Assembly (NCBI GenBank): GCA_934663885.1 | Contig: CAKUKW010000100.1 | Span: forward strand, 1 to 7,367 | DNA: 7,367 nucleotides | Source of the DNA: an uncultured Tidjanibacter sp. | GTDB lineage: Bacteria > Bacteroidota > Bacteroidia > Bacteroidales > Rikenellaceae | Direction: 5' to 3' | In this document: in pieces, positions 6,535 through 7,367 of the stretch | Layout of the letters: every line of letters begins with the position of its first letter | How positions within the stretch are numbered: position 1 is the stretch's first letter | The notes under the pieces: generated by a model | Databases searched by the model: none | Seen by the model: the letters and a program-made list of their open reading frames with translations, nothing else | What the model was told of the DNA's origin: nothing | Made by a program: the position numbers and the translations under genes

Positions 6535-6591
6535 TTCACCCCATCTTATACAAAGATATATAATTTTGATGAAAACGGAAGGGGGGGTGAA
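6535..6591. repeat. Inverted repeat around operon promoter, with G7 tract
   Basis: TTCACCCC (6535-6542) and GGGGTGAA (6584-6591) are exact inverted copies separated by 41 AT-rich bases that contain the minus-strand -7 box. The right copy overlaps a run of seven G (6581-6587). It could be a pair of binding half-sites or chance; the loop is long for a stable hairpin. Confidence 0.35.
6551..6558 (-). promoter_or_regulatory. Candidate -7 box for the DUF4199-GT2-DUF4293 operon
   Basis: On the minus strand this reads TATCTTTG, a perfect TAnnTTTG, in the 156-base gap between the yciO-like stop and the DUF4199-like start. No clear -33 TTTG is found at 19-21 bases upstream. RNA would begin near 6545. 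Confidence 0.5.
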
Positions 6592-6616
6592 GAGTGACCC
6601 GATGGAAGGGCCTGTA

Positions 6617-7222
6617 TCATATCCTCAACTCTCCGCCGCCTTCGCGAAGTATTCCGGGTTCGTCGTCCGTAAGATCTACCATGGTGGTAGGGATGTTGTC
6701 TCCGTATCCTCCGTCTATTACAGCATCAACGAGCCTGCCGTAACGCTCCCAGATAAGTTCCGGATCGGTAGTGTATTCTATAACTTCGTCTGGATCTTTG
6801 ACGGATGCCGTTACCATAGGGATATCCAGTTCCGCGACTATGGCTACCGGTATGGTATTGGCAGGAATCCTGACAGCTATAGTTTTCCGCTTGCCGAGGG
6901 CCTTGTCGGGGACTTTAGCAGAGGCCTGGAGAATAAATGTGAAGGGGCCCGGAAGGTTGCGTTTCATCACCTTGAACTGGGCATTGTCGACTCTGGCCCA
7001 GTCTGAAATACGGCTGATGCTTTCGCACACTATCGTAAGTTCGTCGTCTCGCTTATTGCGGATAGCCTTTATCCTGTCTATCGCTTTGATGCTGTGCAGT
7101 GAACAACCGAAAGCGTATACTCCGTCCGTAGGATATATTATTACCCCGTCATTATGCAGAATTTCAGTAATTCGCATTATTTCTTTATTGTTGGGGTTGT
7201 CGGGATAAATTTTTACTAGCAT
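6617..7222 (-). CDS. YciO-subfamily YrdC/Sua5-like protein
   Basis: This belongs to the fold that makes threonylcarbamoyl-AMP for the tRNA t6A modification. It is 201 residues, a single YrdC domain without the Sua5 C-terminal extension. Visible motifs are IIYPTDGVYAFGCSL (29-42), RVDNAQF (77-83), LPGPFTFILQASAKVP (90-105), KRKTIAVRIP (111-120) and GGYGDNIPTTMVDLTDD (171-187), then REG. These match E. coli YciO as I remember it better than YrdC. The SxN motif usual in YrdC/Sua5 (as in STSAN) is replaced by TASVKD at 138-143, as also happens in YciO. Whether it makes threonylcarbamoyl-AMP in vivo or has a separate role is therefore uncertain; automatic annotation would probably say L-threonylcarbamoyladenylate synthase. 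The start at 7222 fits the domain length. It begins 43 bases after the SRP RNA oligo-T run on the same strand and has no evident TAnnTTTG box of its own. Confidence 0.88.
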   Translation of the reverse strand: MLVKIYPDNPNNKEIMRITEILHNDGVIIYPTDGVYAFGCSLHSIKAIDRIKAIRNKRDDELTIVCESISRISDWARVDNAQFKVMKRNLPGPFTFILQASAKVPDKALGKRKTIAVRIPANTIPVAIVAELDIPMVTASVKDPDEVIEYTTDPELIWERYGRLVDAVIDGGYGDNIPTTMVDLTDDEPGILREGGGELRI

Positions 7223-7265
7223 GACGGAAATATTTCTGGAAAAATGCCCTTTGGCCTAAAAAGAT

Positions 7266-7279
7266 AAAAAAAGGGTAAG
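7266..7279 (-). terminator. SRP RNA 3' end and oligo-T terminator
   Basis: On the minus strand the closing arm CTTACC of the SRP RNA terminal stem is followed by C and seven T residues (7272-7266). The RNA's own long closing stem would serve as the terminator hairpin. Some read-through into the yciO-like gene 43 bases on is possible. Confidence 0.6.
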
Positions 7280-7367
7280 CTACTTATATCGCACCGCTAC
7301 AACCGCCTACCCTTGCTCGCTTCCACGCCTGGGGGATTCAGCAGGAGCTGGTCGTATAAGACTTACC
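7273..7367 (-). ncRNA. ffs: Signal recognition particle RNA, small bacterial (4.5S) type
   Basis: Read on the minus strand, this roughly 95-base RNA binds the protein Ffh and helps deliver nascent membrane proteins to the translocon. The diagnostic apical domain is present: a GGAA tetraloop (7324-7321) on a short CGU/GCG stem, then the symmetric internal loop CAGG (7331-7328) opposite AGCA (7317-7314), which is the Ffh M-domain site. Below it, CCC/GGG, CUGC/GCGG, ACC/GGU, CUUAUA/UAUAAG and finally GGUAAG/CUUACC pair to form one long hairpin whose ends meet at 7367 and 7274. The tetraloop closes with a U-G pair. The molecule is complete, or one to two bases short at its 5' end, because the terminal stem closes at the window edge; its promoter is outside. 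No Alu domain is present, as is usual for Gram-negative bacteria. Confidence 0.9.

Noticed and set aside
6506..6540. Possible small hairpin AACC...GGTT in the operon leader
   Set aside because: Only about 4 bp pair reliably, too weak to call a terminator or riboswitch.

Overview
The window looks like ordinary chromosomal housekeeping DNA from a Bacteroidota member, most likely order Bacteroidales and possibly an Alistipes/Rikenellaceae relative. The evidence is the set of Bacteroidota-typical small membrane families (DUF4834-, DUF4293- and DUF4199-like), start codons preceded by A-rich stretches rather than strong Shine-Dalgarno sites, and several perfect matches to the Bacteroidota sigma-factor -7 consensus TAnnTTTG. 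The genus is inference; the phylum is well supported. Family names come from recognising sequence, not from a database search.

Layout, left to right. The 3' 99% of a glycolytic glyceraldehyde-3-phosphate dehydrogenase gene (+) ends at a hairpin terminator. A small predicted lipoprotein of unknown function (+) follows with its own terminator. A 247-base intergenic region then holds two -7-like boxes, a 20-base perfect palindrome and a leader hairpin. It leads into a type I-like glutamine synthetase (+), which ends at a perfect 15-bp bidirectional terminator facing a convergent DUF4834-like membrane protein (-). A 344-base divergent intergenic region (3888-4231) carries a 17-bp direct repeat that bounds a 95-bp element with promoter-like ends on the minus strand, plus a -7 box for a 53-residue rubredoxin (+). 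The rubredoxin and the next leftward operon share a 17-bp perfect hairpin terminator.

The right half is all minus strand. A tight three-gene operon runs from 6460 down to 4453: DUF4199-like membrane protein, DPM1/GtrB-type membrane glycosyltransferase, and DUF4293-like membrane protein. Upstream of it are a YciO-subfamily YrdC-like protein and, at the window edge, a short bacterial signal recognition particle (4.5S-type) RNA with its oligo-T tail.

Functionally these are core genes (glycolysis, nitrogen assimilation, electron transfer, lipid-linked sugar transfer, protein targeting) plus conserved unknown membrane proteins. I found no defence system, mobile element, CRISPR array or clear novel multi-gene system. 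The parts most worth a second look are noncoding: the 95-bp element and its 13-base motif, which recurs in the glutamine synthetase promoter; the glutamine synthetase leader; and the SRP RNA next to the yciO-like gene.
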